DNA from: Ferrovibrio terrae_B
Lineage (GTDB): Bacteria; Pseudomonadota; Alphaproteobacteria; Ferrovibrionales; Ferrovibrionaceae
DNA length: 64,000 bases
NCBI RefSeq assembly: GCF_943371255.1
Contig: NZ_CALRUC010000004.1
Coordinates: 12,978-76,977 of the forward strand
Direction of reading: 5' to 3'
Positions 40,929-50,479 of this stretch are shown in pieces (within the stretch, counting starts at the first letter, position 1; each line of letters starts with the position of its first letter). Made by a program: the position numbers and the translations under genes. A model generated the notes under the pieces. It worked only from the letters and a program-made list of their open reading frames with translations, was not told the DNA's origin and did not search any database.

Positions 40929-41108
40929 TTTTCCCCGCGGGCACCTTTCCTCATAATCCGATCGTTGCGTTGCCCGCCCGGGCCGCCCGAATCCGTGCCT
41001 TCGTACACGGATCGATTCGCCCCAAAATCCTCTCGCGAGTGATTCTCAAAAAGCCGAAAATCGGTTTTTGGCCGGCAACTTGCGGGCTTTTTCCATCACG
41101 GGCGCGTG

Positions 41109-41137
41109 TTGCGGCGCGGCACGGAACCGGCTAGAAC
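41109..41137 (+). promoter_or_regulatory. Candidate promoter of the nuo operon
   Basis: TTGCGG (41109-41114), 17 bases, TAGAAC (41132-41137), 58 bases before nuoA. The 267-base gap before it contains a weak stem followed by T residues near 41052-41069 (CCGA-AAA-TCGG-TTTTT) and nothing else that I can recognise. Confidence 0.5.
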
Positions 41138-41195
41138 AGCCCGGAACTCGGGTGGGGTGGGACCGGCCCGGGCAGAACGCTTTTTTCGGAGGGGA

Positions 41196-41567
41196 ATGAC
41201 CGTGGACGCCCTGCTACGGGAATATCTGCCGATCCTGCTTTTCCTTGGCCTGGCCATCGCGCTGGCCGTGATTCTGGCCCTGCTGCCCTTCGTGGCGGCC
41301 AAGCGCGCGCCGGACCCTGAGAAGAATTCCACTTACGAGTGCGGCTTTGAGCCCTTCGGCGATTCGCGCAAGCAGTTCGACGTGCGCTTCTACCTCGTCG
41401 CCATCCTGTTCATCATCTTCGACCTGGAAGTGGCCTTCCTGTTTCCCTGGGCGATCAGCCTGGGTGAGATCGGCGTCTATGGCTTCTGGTCGATGATGGT
41501 CTTCCTCGGTGTCCTCACCATCGGCTTCATCTACGAATGGAAGAAGGGGGCGCTGGAGTGGGAATGA
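41196..41567 (+). CDS. nuoA: NADH-quinone oxidoreductase subunit A
   Basis: 123 residues from the ATG at 41196, preceded by GGAGGGGA. Three membrane helices near 10-30, 64-84 and 92-112. Between the first two lies PEKNSTYECGFEPFGDSRKQFDVRFYL, seen as STYECGFEPFGDSR, the signature loop reaching the quinone site. It is part of the membrane arm of complex I. The stop overlaps the nuoB start as ATGA. First gene of the 14-gene nuo operon. Confidence 0.97.
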   Translation: MTVDALLREYLPILLFLGLAIALAVILALLPFVAAKRAPDPEKNSTYECGFEPFGDSRKQFDVRFYLVAILFIIFDLEVAFLFPWAISLGEIGVYGFWSMMVFLGVLTIGFIYEWKKGALEWE

Positions 41568-42142
41568 GCAACGCCATGCAGACGACCACGCCGACCACCC
41601 CCCAGAAACTTTCCGGGACGGATACCGCCCTGCAGCTGGGGTCGGACCAGGACGGCTTCTACAAGGATCTGTCCGACGAACTGGCCGACAAGGGCGTGGT
41701 GATTTCCTCGCTCGACAAGCTGGCCAACTGGGCCCGCACCGGCTCGCTCTGGCCGATGACCTTCGGCCTGGCCTGCTGCGGCGTCGAGATGATCCATGCC
41801 TATATGGCGCGCTACGATCTCGACCGCTTCGGTTCGATGCCGCGGGCCTCGCCCCGCCAGTCCGATGTGATGATCGTTGCCGGCACGCTGACCAACAAGA
41901 TGGCGCCGGCCCTGCGCAAGCTCTACGACCAGATGGCCGAGCCGCGCTACGTGATCTCGATGGGCAGCTGCGCCAATGGCGGCGGCTATTATCACTATTC
42001 CTATTCGGTGGTGCGCGGTTGTGACCGCATCGTGCCGGTCGACGTTTACGTCCCCGGTTGCCCGCCGACCGCCGAAGCGCTGGTCTACGGTCTTCTGCAG
42101 CTGCAGAAGAAGATCTGGCGCACCGGCACGATTGCCCGCTGA
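41564..42142 (+). CDS. nuoB: NADH-quinone oxidoreductase subunit B
   Basis: 192 residues from the ATG at 41564. It holds the final cluster N2: FGLACCGVEMI near residue 68 gives the adjacent Cys pair, GSCANGGG near 133 and PGCPPTAEAL near 163 the other two. It passes electrons to quinone at the joint with subunits A, D and H. An N-terminal extension of about 30 residues is usual in alphaproteobacteria. Confidence 0.97.
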   Translation: MSNAMQTTTPTTPQKLSGTDTALQLGSDQDGFYKDLSDELADKGVVISSLDKLANWARTGSLWPMTFGLACCGVEMIHAYMARYDLDRFGSMPRASPRQSDVMIVAGTLTNKMAPALRKLYDQMAEPRYVISMGSCANGGGYYHYSYSVVRGCDRIVPVDVYVPGCPPTAEALVYGLLQLQKKIWRTGTIAR

Positions 42143-42152
42143 GGGACGCGAC

Positions 42153-42791
42153 ATGACCGACAGCAAGGCAATCTTGCGCGAACAGGAACAGGCACTGCGC
42201 GACCTGGCCGACCATCTCGCCGCCGGCCTCGGCGCCGACGTGCTGGAGAGCAGCATCGCGCTGGGCGAGCTGACCATCCAGGTGCCGGCCGAGCGCATCG
42301 TCAAGGTGCTCACCTTCCTGCGCGATGACGGCAACTGCCAGTTCACCGAGCTGGTCGACCTTACCGGCCTCGACTGGCCGGAGCGCGCCAAGCGCTTCGA
42401 CGTCGTCTACCACCTGCTCAGCATGAAGCTGAACCAGCGCATCCGCATCAAGGCGCAGACCGACGAAGAGACGCCGGTGCCGTCGGTTGTCGGTGTCTAC
42501 TCTGCCGCCAACTGGTTCGAGCGCGAGACCTGGGACATGTATGGCGTGATGTTCGCCGGTCATCCCGACTTGCGCCGCATCCTGTCGGATTATGGTTTCG
42601 AGGGACATCCGCTGCGCAAGGATTTCCCGCTCACCGGCTATATCGAAGTGCGCTACGACGAGGCGCAGAAGCGCGTGGTGTATGAGCCCGTGCAGCTGAC
42701 CCAGGAATTCCGCCGCTTCGATTTCATGAGCCCGTGGGAAGGCGCGAAATACGTGCTGCCGGGCGACGAAAAGGCCGAGGGGCAGAAGTAA
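42153..42791 (+). CDS. nuoC: NADH-quinone oxidoreductase subunit C
   Basis: 212 residues from the ATG at 42153. The 30 kDa-subunit motif is ERETWDMYGVMFAGHPDLRRIL, seen as RETWDMYGVMF, with GFEGHPLRKDFPLTGY following. It is separate from NuoD here, unlike the E. coli NuoCD fusion. Part of the hydrophilic arm near the quinone site. Confidence 0.97.
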   Translation: MTDSKAILREQEQALRDLADHLAAGLGADVLESSIALGELTIQVPAERIVKVLTFLRDDGNCQFTELVDLTGLDWPERAKRFDVVYHLLSMKLNQRIRIKAQTDEETPVPSVVGVYSAANWFERETWDMYGVMFAGHPDLRRILSDYGFEGHPLRKDFPLTGYIEVRYDEAQKRVVYEPVQLTQEFRRFDFMSPWEGAKYVLPGDEKAEGQK

Positions 42792-42792
42792 C

Positions 42793-43971
42793 ATGGCCGA
42801 AGTCACAATCGCCAACTACATGGTCAACTTCGGGCCGCAGCATCCGGCAGCCCATGGCGTGCTGCGCCTGGTGATGGAACTCGACGGCGAAATCGTCGAG
42901 CGCTGCGATCCGCATATCGGCCTGCTGCATCGCGGCACCGAGAAGCTGATCGAGCACAAGACCTATCTGCAGGCGGTGCCGTATTTCGACCGCCTCGATT
43001 ACGTCGCGCCGATGAACCAGGAGCACGCCTTCGCGCTCGCCACCGAGCGCCTGCTCGGCCTGGAAGTGCCGGCGCGCGGCCAGGCGGTGCGCGTGCTGTT
43101 CGCCGAGATCGGCCGTCTGCTCAACCATCTGCTCAACGTGACCACCCACGCCCTCGACTGCGGTGCCATGACGCCGGCGCTGTGGGGCTTCGAAGAGCGC
43201 GAGAAGCTGATGGAATTCTACGAGGGCGTTTCCGGCGCCCGCATGCATGCTGCGTATTTCCGTCCCGGCGGCGTGCACCAGGACATGCCCAAGGGCATGG
43301 ACGAGGCCATCGTCAATTACCTGCCGCGCATGCTGAAGGTCATCGACGATATCGAAGGCCTGCTGACCGAGAATCGCATCTATCGCCAGCGCAATGTCGA
43401 TATCGGCGTGATCGATGCCAAGGATGCGATGGATTGGAGCTTCTCCGGTGTCATGCTGCGCGGCTCGGGCGTCGCCTGGGATCTGCGCAAGTCGCAGCCC
43501 TATGACGGTTACGAGAAGTATGAGTTCGACATTCCGGTCGGCAAGAACGGCGACTGCTTCGACCGTTACCTCTGCCGCATCGAGGAGATGCGTCAGAGCG
43601 CCAAGATCATCGAGCAGGTGGTCGCCAATATGCCGACCGGCCCGATCGCATCCGACGACCGCAAGGTGGTGCCGCCCAAGCGCGGCGAGATGAAGCGTTC
43701 GATGGAAGCGCTGATCCATCACTTCAAACTTTATACCGAAGGCTATCATGTGCCCGAGGGCGAGGCTTATGCCGCCGTCGAGGCGCCGAAGGGCGAGTTC
43801 GGCGTGTATCTGGTGTCGGACGGCTCGAACAAGCCGTATCGCTGCCGCATCCGCGCCCCGGGCTTCCCGCATCTGCAGGCCACCGACTTCCTGTCGAAGG
43901 GCTACATGCTGGCCGATGCCGTCTCCATCGTCGGCAACATGGATATCGTGTTCGGAGAGATCGACCGATGA
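42793..43971 (+). CDS. nuoD: NADH-quinone oxidoreductase subunit D
   Basis: 392 residues. NFGPQHPAAHGVLRLVMELDG near residue 10, seen as GPQHPAAHGVLRL, contains the conserved His of the quinone pocket, and DPHIGLLHRGTEKLIE follows. The fold derives from a hydrogenase large subunit. The ATG is one base after the nuoC stop, and its own stop overlaps nuoE as ATGA. Confidence 0.97.
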   Translation: MAEVTIANYMVNFGPQHPAAHGVLRLVMELDGEIVERCDPHIGLLHRGTEKLIEHKTYLQAVPYFDRLDYVAPMNQEHAFALATERLLGLEVPARGQAVRVLFAEIGRLLNHLLNVTTHALDCGAMTPALWGFEEREKLMEFYEGVSGARMHAAYFRPGGVHQDMPKGMDEAIVNYLPRMLKVIDDIEGLLTENRIYRQRNVDIGVIDAKDAMDWSFSGVMLRGSGVAWDLRKSQPYDGYEKYEFDIPVGKNGDCFDRYLCRIEEMRQSAKIIEQVVANMPTGPIASDDRKVVPPKRGEMKRSMEALIHHFKLYTEGYHVPEGEAYAAVEAPKGEFGVYLVSDGSNKPYRCRIRAPGFPHLQATDFLSKGYMLADAVSIVGNMDIVFGEIDR

Positions 43972-44606
43972 GTGGCGTCCATATCGCACCGCCCGAGCAG
44001 CAGCCGGCCAGCTTCGCCTTCACGGCGGAGAATCTGGAACTGGCGAAGAAGCATATCGCCAAGTATCCGGCCGGCCGCCAGCAGAGCGCGGTGATGCCGC
44101 TGCTGGATATCGCGCAGCGTCAGCATGACAACTGGGTGCCGCAGGCCGCGATCCGCCATATCGCCGAGCTGCTCGGCATGGCGCCGATCCGCGTGCTGGA
44201 AGTCGCCAGCTTCTACACGATGTACAACCTCGCGCCGGTCGGGAAGCATTTCATCCAGGTCTGCACCACCACACCCTGCTGGCTCGCTGGCTCGGACAAG
44301 GTGGTCAGCGCCTGCAAGAAGCATCTCGGCCTCAATCCGGGCGAGACCTCGGCCGATGGCCAGTTCACCGTGATCGAGGTGGAATGCCTCGGCGCCTGTG
44401 TGAACGCGCCGATGCTGCAGCTGGGCGACGATTTCTACGAAGACCTCACCGAGGAAAGCACCGGCAAGATTCTCGAGGCGCTGAAGCGCGGCGAGATCCT
44501 CAAGCCCGGCCCGCAGAGCGGCCGGCTTTCGTCGGAGCCGCATGGCGGCGCCACCACCCTGACCACCTTCAATCCTGCCGGTGCCGCCGGCGGGAATGAC
44601 GACTGA
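43968..44606 (+). CDS. nuoE: NADH-quinone oxidoreductase subunit E
   Basis: 212 residues, 24 kDa-type thioredoxin-like subunit. The 2Fe-2S cluster N1a uses Cys in VCTTTPCWLAGS near 98 and 103, and VECLGACVNAPML near 139 and 143. The C-terminal tail past 180 (LSSEPHGGATTLTTFNPAG) is flexible. It sits with NuoF at the NADH tip. Confidence 0.96.
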   Translation: MSGVHIAPPEQQPASFAFTAENLELAKKHIAKYPAGRQQSAVMPLLDIAQRQHDNWVPQAAIRHIAELLGMAPIRVLEVASFYTMYNLAPVGKHFIQVCTTTPCWLAGSDKVVSACKKHLGLNPGETSADGQFTVIEVECLGACVNAPMLQLGDDFYEDLTEESTGKILEALKRGEILKPGPQSGRLSSEPHGGATTLTTFNPAGAAGGNDD

Positions 44607-44620
44607 GGCGGAGCCGGATC

Positions 44621-45919
44621 ATGCTTCAGGACAAAGACCGCATCTTCACCAATCTCTACGGCCAGCAGTCGTGGCGCCTTGAGGCTGCCCGCAAGCGCGG
44701 CGACTGGGACAACACCAAGGCGCTGCTCGACAAGGGCCAGGACTGGATCATCGAGGAGATGAAGAAGTCGGCGCTGCGCGGTCGCGGCGGCGCCGGTTTC
44801 CCGACCGGCCTCAAATGGTCGTTCATGCCCAAGCAGTCCGATGGCCGCCCGAGTTATCTCGTCGTCAATGCCGACGAAGGCGAGCCGGGTACGTGCAAGG
44901 ACCGCGACATGATGCGGCACGATCCGCACAAGCTGGTCGAGGGTTGCCTGGTGGCCGGCTTCGCCATGCGCGCGGTCGCGGCCTATATCTACATCCGCGG
45001 TGAATTCTATCGCGAGGCCGAGAACCTGCAGGGTGCCATCGACGAGGCCTATGCGGCCGGTCTGATTGGCGATAACGCCTGCGGCAGCGGCTACAAGTTC
45101 GATGTCTATGTGCATCGTGGCGCCGGCGCCTATATCTGCGGCGAGGAAACCGCGCTGATCGAAAGCCTGGAAGGCAAGAAGGGCCAGCCGCGCCTGAAGC
45201 CGCCATTCCCGGCCAATATGGGTGTCTGGGGCTGCCCGACCACGGTGAACAACGTCGAGAGCATCGCGGTGGCGCCGACCATCCTGCGCCGCGGCGGCGA
45301 GTGGTTTGCCGGCCTGGGCCGTCCGAACAACACCGGCACCAAGGTCTTCTGCATTTCCGGCCATGTGAACAAGCCGTGCAATGTCGAAGAAGAGATGGGC
45401 ATCCCGCTGAAGGAGCTGATCGAGAAGCATGCCGGTGGCGTGCGCGGCGGCTGGGACAATCTGCTGGCGGTGATTCCGGGCGGTTCCTCGGTGCCGCTGC
45501 TGCCCAAGGCGATCTGCGACGACGTGCTGATGGATTTCGATTCCCTGCGCGCGCACCGCTCCGGCCTTGGCACGGCTGCGGTCATCGTGATGGACAAGAG
45601 CACCGATGTGGTGCGTGCCATCGCGCGGCTTTCAAAGTTTTACAAGCATGAATCCTGCGGCCAGTGCACGCCGTGCCGTGAAGGCACCGGCTGGATGTGG
45701 CGCGTGATGGAGCGGCTGGTGCAGGGCCGCGCCGAGCGGCGCGAGATCGACATGCTGCTCGAAGTCACCACGCAGGTGGAAGGCCACACGATCTGCGCGC
45801 TCGGCGATGCCGCCGCGTGGCCGATCCAGGGCCTGATCCGGCATTTCCGCGGCGAGATCGAACGCCGCATCGACGCGTATCACTCGGGCTCGCCGGTTAT
45901 GCCGGCGGCGGCCGAGTAG
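44621..45919 (+). CDS. nuoF: NADH-quinone oxidoreductase subunit F
   Basis: 432 residues. FMN/NADH site: GRGGAGFPTGLKW near residue 56 and VNADEGEPGTCKDR near 87. The 4Fe-4S cluster N3 comes from ESCGQCTPCREGTGW near 345 plus a later Cys in HTICALGDA. It accepts hydride from NADH. GCGGAGC precedes the ATG. Confidence 0.97.
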   Translation: MLQDKDRIFTNLYGQQSWRLEAARKRGDWDNTKALLDKGQDWIIEEMKKSALRGRGGAGFPTGLKWSFMPKQSDGRPSYLVVNADEGEPGTCKDRDMMRHDPHKLVEGCLVAGFAMRAVAAYIYIRGEFYREAENLQGAIDEAYAAGLIGDNACGSGYKFDVYVHRGAGAYICGEETALIESLEGKKGQPRLKPPFPANMGVWGCPTTVNNVESIAVAPTILRRGGEWFAGLGRPNNTGTKVFCISGHVNKPCNVEEEMGIPLKELIEKHAGGVRGGWDNLLAVIPGGSSVPLLPKAICDDVLMDFDSLRAHRSGLGTAAVIVMDKSTDVVRAIARLSKFYKHESCGQCTPCREGTGWMWRVMERLVQGRAERREIDMLLEVTTQVEGHTICALGDAAAWPIQGLIRHFRGEIERRIDAYHSGSPVMPAAAE

Positions 45920-45937
45920 GCGGGGGAAGGCGAAGCA

Positions 45938-48004
45938 ATGCCCACGTTGACCATCGACGGCATTCAGGTAACGGTCGAGCCGGGCACCACCGTGCTGCAG
46001 GCTTGCGAGCTGGCCGGCAAGGAAATCCCGCGCTTCTGCTACCACGAGCGCCTCACCATCGCCGGCAACTGCCGCATGTGCCTGGTCGAGCAGGAGAAGG
46101 CGCCGAAGCCGATCGCCTCCTGCGCCATGCCGGCCGCCGACAACATGGTGATCAAGACCGACACGCCGCTGGTCAAGAAGGCCCGCGAAGGCGTGATGGA
46201 ATTCCTGCTGATCAATCATCCGCTGGATTGCCCGATCTGCGACCAGGGTGGCGAATGCGACCTGCAGGACCAGTCGATGGGCTACGGCAAGGGTGCCTCG
46301 CGCTACGACGAGAACAAGCGCGCGGTGAACGACAAGTATATGGGTCCGCTGGTCGAGACGGTGATGACCCGCTGCATCCACTGCACCCGCTGCGTGCGCT
46401 TTGCGCAGGAAGTGGCCGGCGTGCCGGAACTCGGCGCCATCGGCCGCGGCGAGGACATGCAGATCACCACCTATCTCGAGCAGGCGATGACGTCCGAGCT
46501 GTCGGGCAACGTGATCGATCTCTGCCCGGTGGGTGCGCTCACCTCCAAGCCCTATGCCTTCACGGCCCGCGCCTGGGAATTGCGCAAGACCGAGACCATC
46601 GATGCGATGGATGCGGTCGGCGCCAATATCCGCGTCGATGTGCGCGGCCGCGAAGTGATGCGCGTGCTGCCGCGCGTGAACGAGGACGTCAACGAGGAAT
46701 GGCTGTCGGACAAGAGCCGCTTCGCCTATGACGGCCTCAAGACCCGCCGTCTGGACCGCCCCTATGTGCGCAAGAACGGCAAGCTGCAGGAAGCCACCTG
46801 GAACGAGGCGTTTGCCGCCGTCGCCGCCGGCCTGAAGGGCCTGCAGGGCAGCCAGATCGCCGCCATCGCCGGCGATCTTGCTTGCGCCGAAAGCGTCACC
46901 GCGCTGAAAGACCTGATGGAAAAGCTGGGTTCGCCCCATCTCGATTGCCGTCAGGATGGCGCCAGGATCGATGCCTCGACCCGCGCCGGCTATATCTTCA
47001 ACAGCGGCATTGCCGGCATTGAAGAAGCCGATGCGATCCTGATCGTCGGCAGCAATCCGCGCCGCGAAGCCGCCCTCATCAATGCCCGCATCCGCAAGCG
47101 CTCGCTCACCGGCAAGGTGAAAATCGCGCTGATCAGCAGCGAGCAGCCGCAGCTGACCTACAAGTATGACTATCTCGGCGCCGGCGCCGCGACGCTGAAA
47201 GACATCGCCGAAGGCCGCCATGCCTTTGCCGAAGTGCTGAAGACCGCGCAGAAGCCGATGCTGATCCTGGGCCAGGGCGCCATTGCCCGCGCCGATGGCG
47301 CCGCCGTGCTGGCGCTGGCGAAGCAAGTCGCCGACAGCCTCGGCCTAGTCAAGGATGGCTGGAACGGCTTCAACATGCTGCACACCGCTGCCGCCCGCGT
47401 CGGCGCCCTCGATCTGGGCTTTGTTCCGGGCCAGGCTGGCAAGGACGTGGCCGGCATTCTGGCCGGCGCGCAGGCCGGCGAGATCAAGGCGGTCTACCTG
47501 CTCGGCGCCGACGAGATCGACACGACGAAGCTCGGTTCCGCCTTCGTGGTCTATCAGGGCAGCCATGGCGATGCCGGTGCCAAGCGCGCCGATGTGATCC
47601 TGCCGGGTGCGGCCTATGTCGAGAAGGACGCCACCTGGGTGAATACCGAGGGTCGCGTGCAGCTCGGCCGTCGCGCCGCGGCGCCTCCGGGCGATGCGCG
47701 TGAAGATTGGTCGATCATTCGCGCGCTGTCCGAGCCGCTGGGCCACAAGCTGGCTTACGACAATCTTGGCATGTTGCGCCGTCGCATGCTGCAGCTGGCA
47801 CCGCATTTCGCCGCCGTCGACAAGCTGACCACCGCGGCCTGGGGCGCGTTTGGCACCGCCGGTGCCGTCACCGATGCGCCCTTCGTGTCGGCGGTCGCCG
47901 ATTTCTACCTGACCAATCCGATCGCGCGCGCTTCGGCCACCATGGCCGAATGCTCCGCCATCGCACGCGGCATCACTCAGCCGAAGACGGGTACCCATGA
48001 CTGA
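45938..48004 (+). CDS. nuoG: NADH-quinone oxidoreductase subunit G
   Basis: 688 residues. N-terminal 2Fe-2S ferredoxin with Cys in RFCYHERL and NCRMCLVEQ near 34-48, then a His/Cys site in LINHPLDCPICDQGGECDLQ near 95-110, and C-x2-C-x2-C in RCIHCTRCVRF near 150 with later LCPVGAL. The rest is a molybdopterin-enzyme-like domain that has lost its cofactor. It carries electrons from NuoEF to NuoI. The last 8 bases overlap nuoH. Confidence 0.97.
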   Translation: MPTLTIDGIQVTVEPGTTVLQACELAGKEIPRFCYHERLTIAGNCRMCLVEQEKAPKPIASCAMPAADNMVIKTDTPLVKKAREGVMEFLLINHPLDCPICDQGGECDLQDQSMGYGKGASRYDENKRAVNDKYMGPLVETVMTRCIHCTRCVRFAQEVAGVPELGAIGRGEDMQITTYLEQAMTSELSGNVIDLCPVGALTSKPYAFTARAWELRKTETIDAMDAVGANIRVDVRGREVMRVLPRVNEDVNEEWLSDKSRFAYDGLKTRRLDRPYVRKNGKLQEATWNEAFAAVAAGLKGLQGSQIAAIAGDLACAESVTALKDLMEKLGSPHLDCRQDGARIDASTRAGYIFNSGIAGIEEADAILIVGSNPRREAALINARIRKRSLTGKVKIALISSEQPQLTYKYDYLGAGAATLKDIAEGRHAFAEVLKTAQKPMLILGQGAIARADGAAVLALAKQVADSLGLVKDGWNGFNMLHTAAARVGALDLGFVPGQAGKDVAGILAGAQAGEIKAVYLLGADEIDTTKLGSAFVVYQGSHGDAGAKRADVILPGAAYVEKDATWVNTEGRVQLGRRAAAPPGDAREDWSIIRALSEPLGHKLAYDNLGMLRRRMLQLAPHFAAVDKLTTAAWGAFGTAGAVTDAPFVSAVADFYLTNPIARASATMAECSAIARGITQPKTGTHD

Positions 48005-49028
48005 GTCGCTCTGGCAAACACTCTGGACCGGCTACGTCTTCCCGGGCGGCCTGATCCTTGTCCATATCCTGATGCTGACGGTGCCGCTGCTGATCGCGGT
48101 CGCCTATCTGACCCTGATGGAGCGCAAGGTGCTGGCGGCGATGTCGCTGCGCATGGGCCCCAACGTGGTTGGGCCGTTCGGCCTGCTGCAGCCCTTTGCC
48201 GATGCCGCCAAGCTGATCTTCAAGGAAACCATCATCCCGTCGGGCGCGAACAAGTTCCTGTTCATCGCCGCGCCCTGCATCACCTTCATCCTGGCGCTGA
48301 TCGCCTGGGCGGTGATCCCGGTGTCTGACGGCTGGGTGATCGCCAACATCAATGTCGGCGTGCTGTACCTGTTCGCCATCTCCTCGCTGGGCGTCTACGG
48401 CATCATCATCGCCGGCTGGTCGTCGAATTCGCGCTACGCCTTCCTCGGCGCGCTGCGTTCCTCGGCCCAGATGGTGTCCTACGAAGTCTCGATGGGCTTC
48501 GTCATCATCTCCGTGCTGCTCTGCGTCGGCTCGCTGAATCTCAGCGCCATCGTGAACGCCCAGAAGACGGTGTGGTTCGCCATTCCGCTCTTCCCGATGT
48601 TCATCGTCTTCTTCATCTCGGCGCTGGCCGAGACCAACCGGCATCCCTTCGATCTGCCGGAAGCCGAAGCCGAGCTGGTCGCCGGCTACCAGGTCGAATA
48701 TTCGTCGATGGCCTTTGCGCTGTTCTTCCTCGGCGAATACGCCAACATGATCCTGATGTCCGGCATGACCACGATCCTGTTCCTGGGCGGCTGGCTGCCG
48801 CCGATGGACATCGCGCCGCTCAACTGGATCCCGGGCATCGTCTGGTTCTGCCTCAAGATTTTCGTGCTGCTGTTCGTGTTCATCTGGGTGCGCGCCACCG
48901 TGCCGCGCTACCGCTACGACCAACTGATGCGTCTGGGCTGGAAGGTGTTCCTGCCGTTCTCTCTGTTCTGGGTGGTGCTGACCGCTGGCGTTCTGCTCGC
49001 CTTCGATCTGCTGCCGAAAGGGGTCTAA
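47997..49028 (+). CDS. nuoH: NADH-quinone oxidoreductase subunit H
   Basis: 343 residues, eight membrane helices. The first matrix-side loop is LMERKVLAAMSLRMGPNVVGPFGLLQPFADA, seen as RMGPNVVGPFGLLQP, lining the quinone channel; AETNRHPFDLPEAEAELVAGY is the second. It anchors the hydrophilic arm on the membrane arm. Starts inside the end of nuoG. Confidence 0.97.
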   Translation: MTESLWQTLWTGYVFPGGLILVHILMLTVPLLIAVAYLTLMERKVLAAMSLRMGPNVVGPFGLLQPFADAAKLIFKETIIPSGANKFLFIAAPCITFILALIAWAVIPVSDGWVIANINVGVLYLFAISSLGVYGIIIAGWSSNSRYAFLGALRSSAQMVSYEVSMGFVIISVLLCVGSLNLSAIVNAQKTVWFAIPLFPMFIVFFISALAETNRHPFDLPEAEAELVAGYQVEYSSMAFALFFLGEYANMILMSGMTTILFLGGWLPPMDIAPLNWIPGIVWFCLKIFVLLFVFIWVRATVPRYRYDQLMRLGWKVFLPFSLFWVVLTAGVLLAFDLLPKGV

Positions 49029-49031
49029 GCC

Positions 49032-49520
49032 ATGGCTTTACTCGATCGCGGCGCTCGTTCGATCTTCCTGTGGGAACTGGTCAAGGGCCTCGGCCTGACC
49101 TTCTCCTACATGTTCAAGCCGCGCGCCACCGTGAACTATCCCTATGAAAAAGGCCCGCTCGGTCCGCGCTTCCGCGGCGAGCATGCGCTGCGCCGCTACG
49201 CCAATGGCGAAGAGCGCTGCATCGCCTGCAAGCTCTGCGAGGCGATCTGCCCGGCCCAGGCCATCACCATCGAGGCCGAGCCGCGCGATGACGGCTCGCG
49301 CCGCACCACGCGCTACGACATCGACATGACCAAGTGCATCTACTGCGGCTTCTGCCAGGAAGCCTGCCCGGTGGATGCCATCGTCGAGGGACCGAATTTC
49401 GAATTCGCCACCGAGACGCGTGAAGAACTGTTTTATGACAAGGCCAAGCTGCTCGCCAACGGCGAGCGCTGGGAATACGAGATTTCGCGGAACATCGCCG
49501 CGGACGCGCCGTACCGTTGA
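49032..49520 (+). CDS. nuoI: NADH-quinone oxidoreductase subunit I
   Basis: 162 residues with two 4Fe-4S motifs: RCIACKLCEAICPAQ near 57-68 and KCIYCGFCQEACPVD near 97-107 (C-x2-C-x2-C-x3-CP). These hold N6a and N6b. N-terminal segment FKPRATVNYPYEKGPLGPR contacts NuoH. Three bases after nuoH. Confidence 0.97.
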   Translation: MALLDRGARSIFLWELVKGLGLTFSYMFKPRATVNYPYEKGPLGPRFRGEHALRRYANGEERCIACKLCEAICPAQAITIEAEPRDDGSRRTTRYDIDMTKCIYCGFCQEACPVDAIVEGPNFEFATETREELFYDKAKLLANGERWEYEISRNIAADAPYR

Positions 49521-49546
49521 GCGCGCCGCAGGCGAGGGGGTAGACG

Positions 49547-50161
49547 ATGATTATCCAGGCTCTGGCCTTCTATCTGTTCGCAGCCATCACCGTGGCATCC
49601 GGCTTCATGGTGATTGCTTCGCGCAACCCGGTGCACAGCGTGCTGTTCCTGATCCTGGCCTTCTTCAATGCGGCCGGGCTGTTCGTGCTGATGGGCGCCG
49701 AATTCCTCGGCATGATCCTGGTGATCGTCTATGTCGGCGCCGTCGCCGTGCTGTTCCTGTTCGTCGTCATGATGCTCGACATCAACTTCGTCGAACTGCG
49801 CCAGGGCTTCCTGCAGTATCTGCCGATCGGCGGCCTGATCGGCGCCATCCTGCTGATTGAACTGGCGCTGGTGCTGGGCGGCTGGGTGCTGACCCCGGCG
49901 GCGCTGTCGGCCGGCACTGACCCGATCCCGGCGCTGACCCAGACCACCAACACCCATGCGCTCGGCGCGGTGATCTACACGAAATACATCTACCTGTTCC
50001 AGGGCGCGGGCCTGATCCTGCTGGTCGCCATGATCGGCGCCATCGTACTGACGTTGCGCACGCGCCCCGGCGTGAAGCGCCAGAGCATCTCCGAGCAGGT
50101 CAACCGCCTGCGCGAAGATGCGGTGGAGATCAAGAAGGTCGAGACGGGGAAGGGTATCTGA
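49547..50161 (+). CDS. nuoJ: NADH-quinone oxidoreductase subunit J
   Basis: 204 residues, five membrane helices. The third helix region has GMILVIVYVGAVAVLFLFVVMML, seen as VYVGAVAVLFLFV, with the pi-bulge helix linked to coupling. The C-terminal tail RQSISEQVNRLREDAV is cytoplasmic. GAGGGGGT lies before the ATG. Confidence 0.96.
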   Translation: MIIQALAFYLFAAITVASGFMVIASRNPVHSVLFLILAFFNAAGLFVLMGAEFLGMILVIVYVGAVAVLFLFVVMMLDINFVELRQGFLQYLPIGGLIGAILLIELALVLGGWVLTPAALSAGTDPIPALTQTTNTHALGAVIYTKYIYLFQGAGLILLVAMIGAIVLTLRTRPGVKRQSISEQVNRLREDAVEIKKVETGKGI

Positions 50162-50163
50162 CC

Positions 50164-50472
50164 ATGACCATCGGCCTTGGACACTATCTCACGGTTGCCG
50201 CGATCCTGTTCACGCTCGGGATCGTCGGCATCTTCCTCAACCGCAAGAACGTCATCGTCATCCTGATGTCGGTCGAGCTGATGCTGCTCGCCGTCAACAT
50301 CAACCTGGTGGCGTTTTCCACCCATCTGAACGATCTGGTCGGTCAGGTGTTCGCGCTGTTCGTGCTGACCGTTGCCGCCGGCGAGGCCGCCATCGGCCTG
50401 GCGATCCTGGTGGTCTATTTCCGCAACCGCGGCACCATCGCGGTTGAAGATATCAATATGATGAAGGGCTGA
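50164..50472 (+). CDS. nuoK: NADH-quinone oxidoreductase subunit K
   Basis: 102 residues, three helices. Conserved Glu in MSVELMLLAVNINLVAF near residue 36 and in AAGEAAIGLAILV near 72 form part of the proton path. Two bases after nuoJ. Confidence 0.97.
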   Translation: MTIGLGHYLTVAAILFTLGIVGIFLNRKNVIVILMSVELMLLAVNINLVAFSTHLNDLVGQVFALFVLTVAAGEAAIGLAILVVYFRNRGTIAVEDINMMKG

Positions 50473-50479
50473 GGCGGCG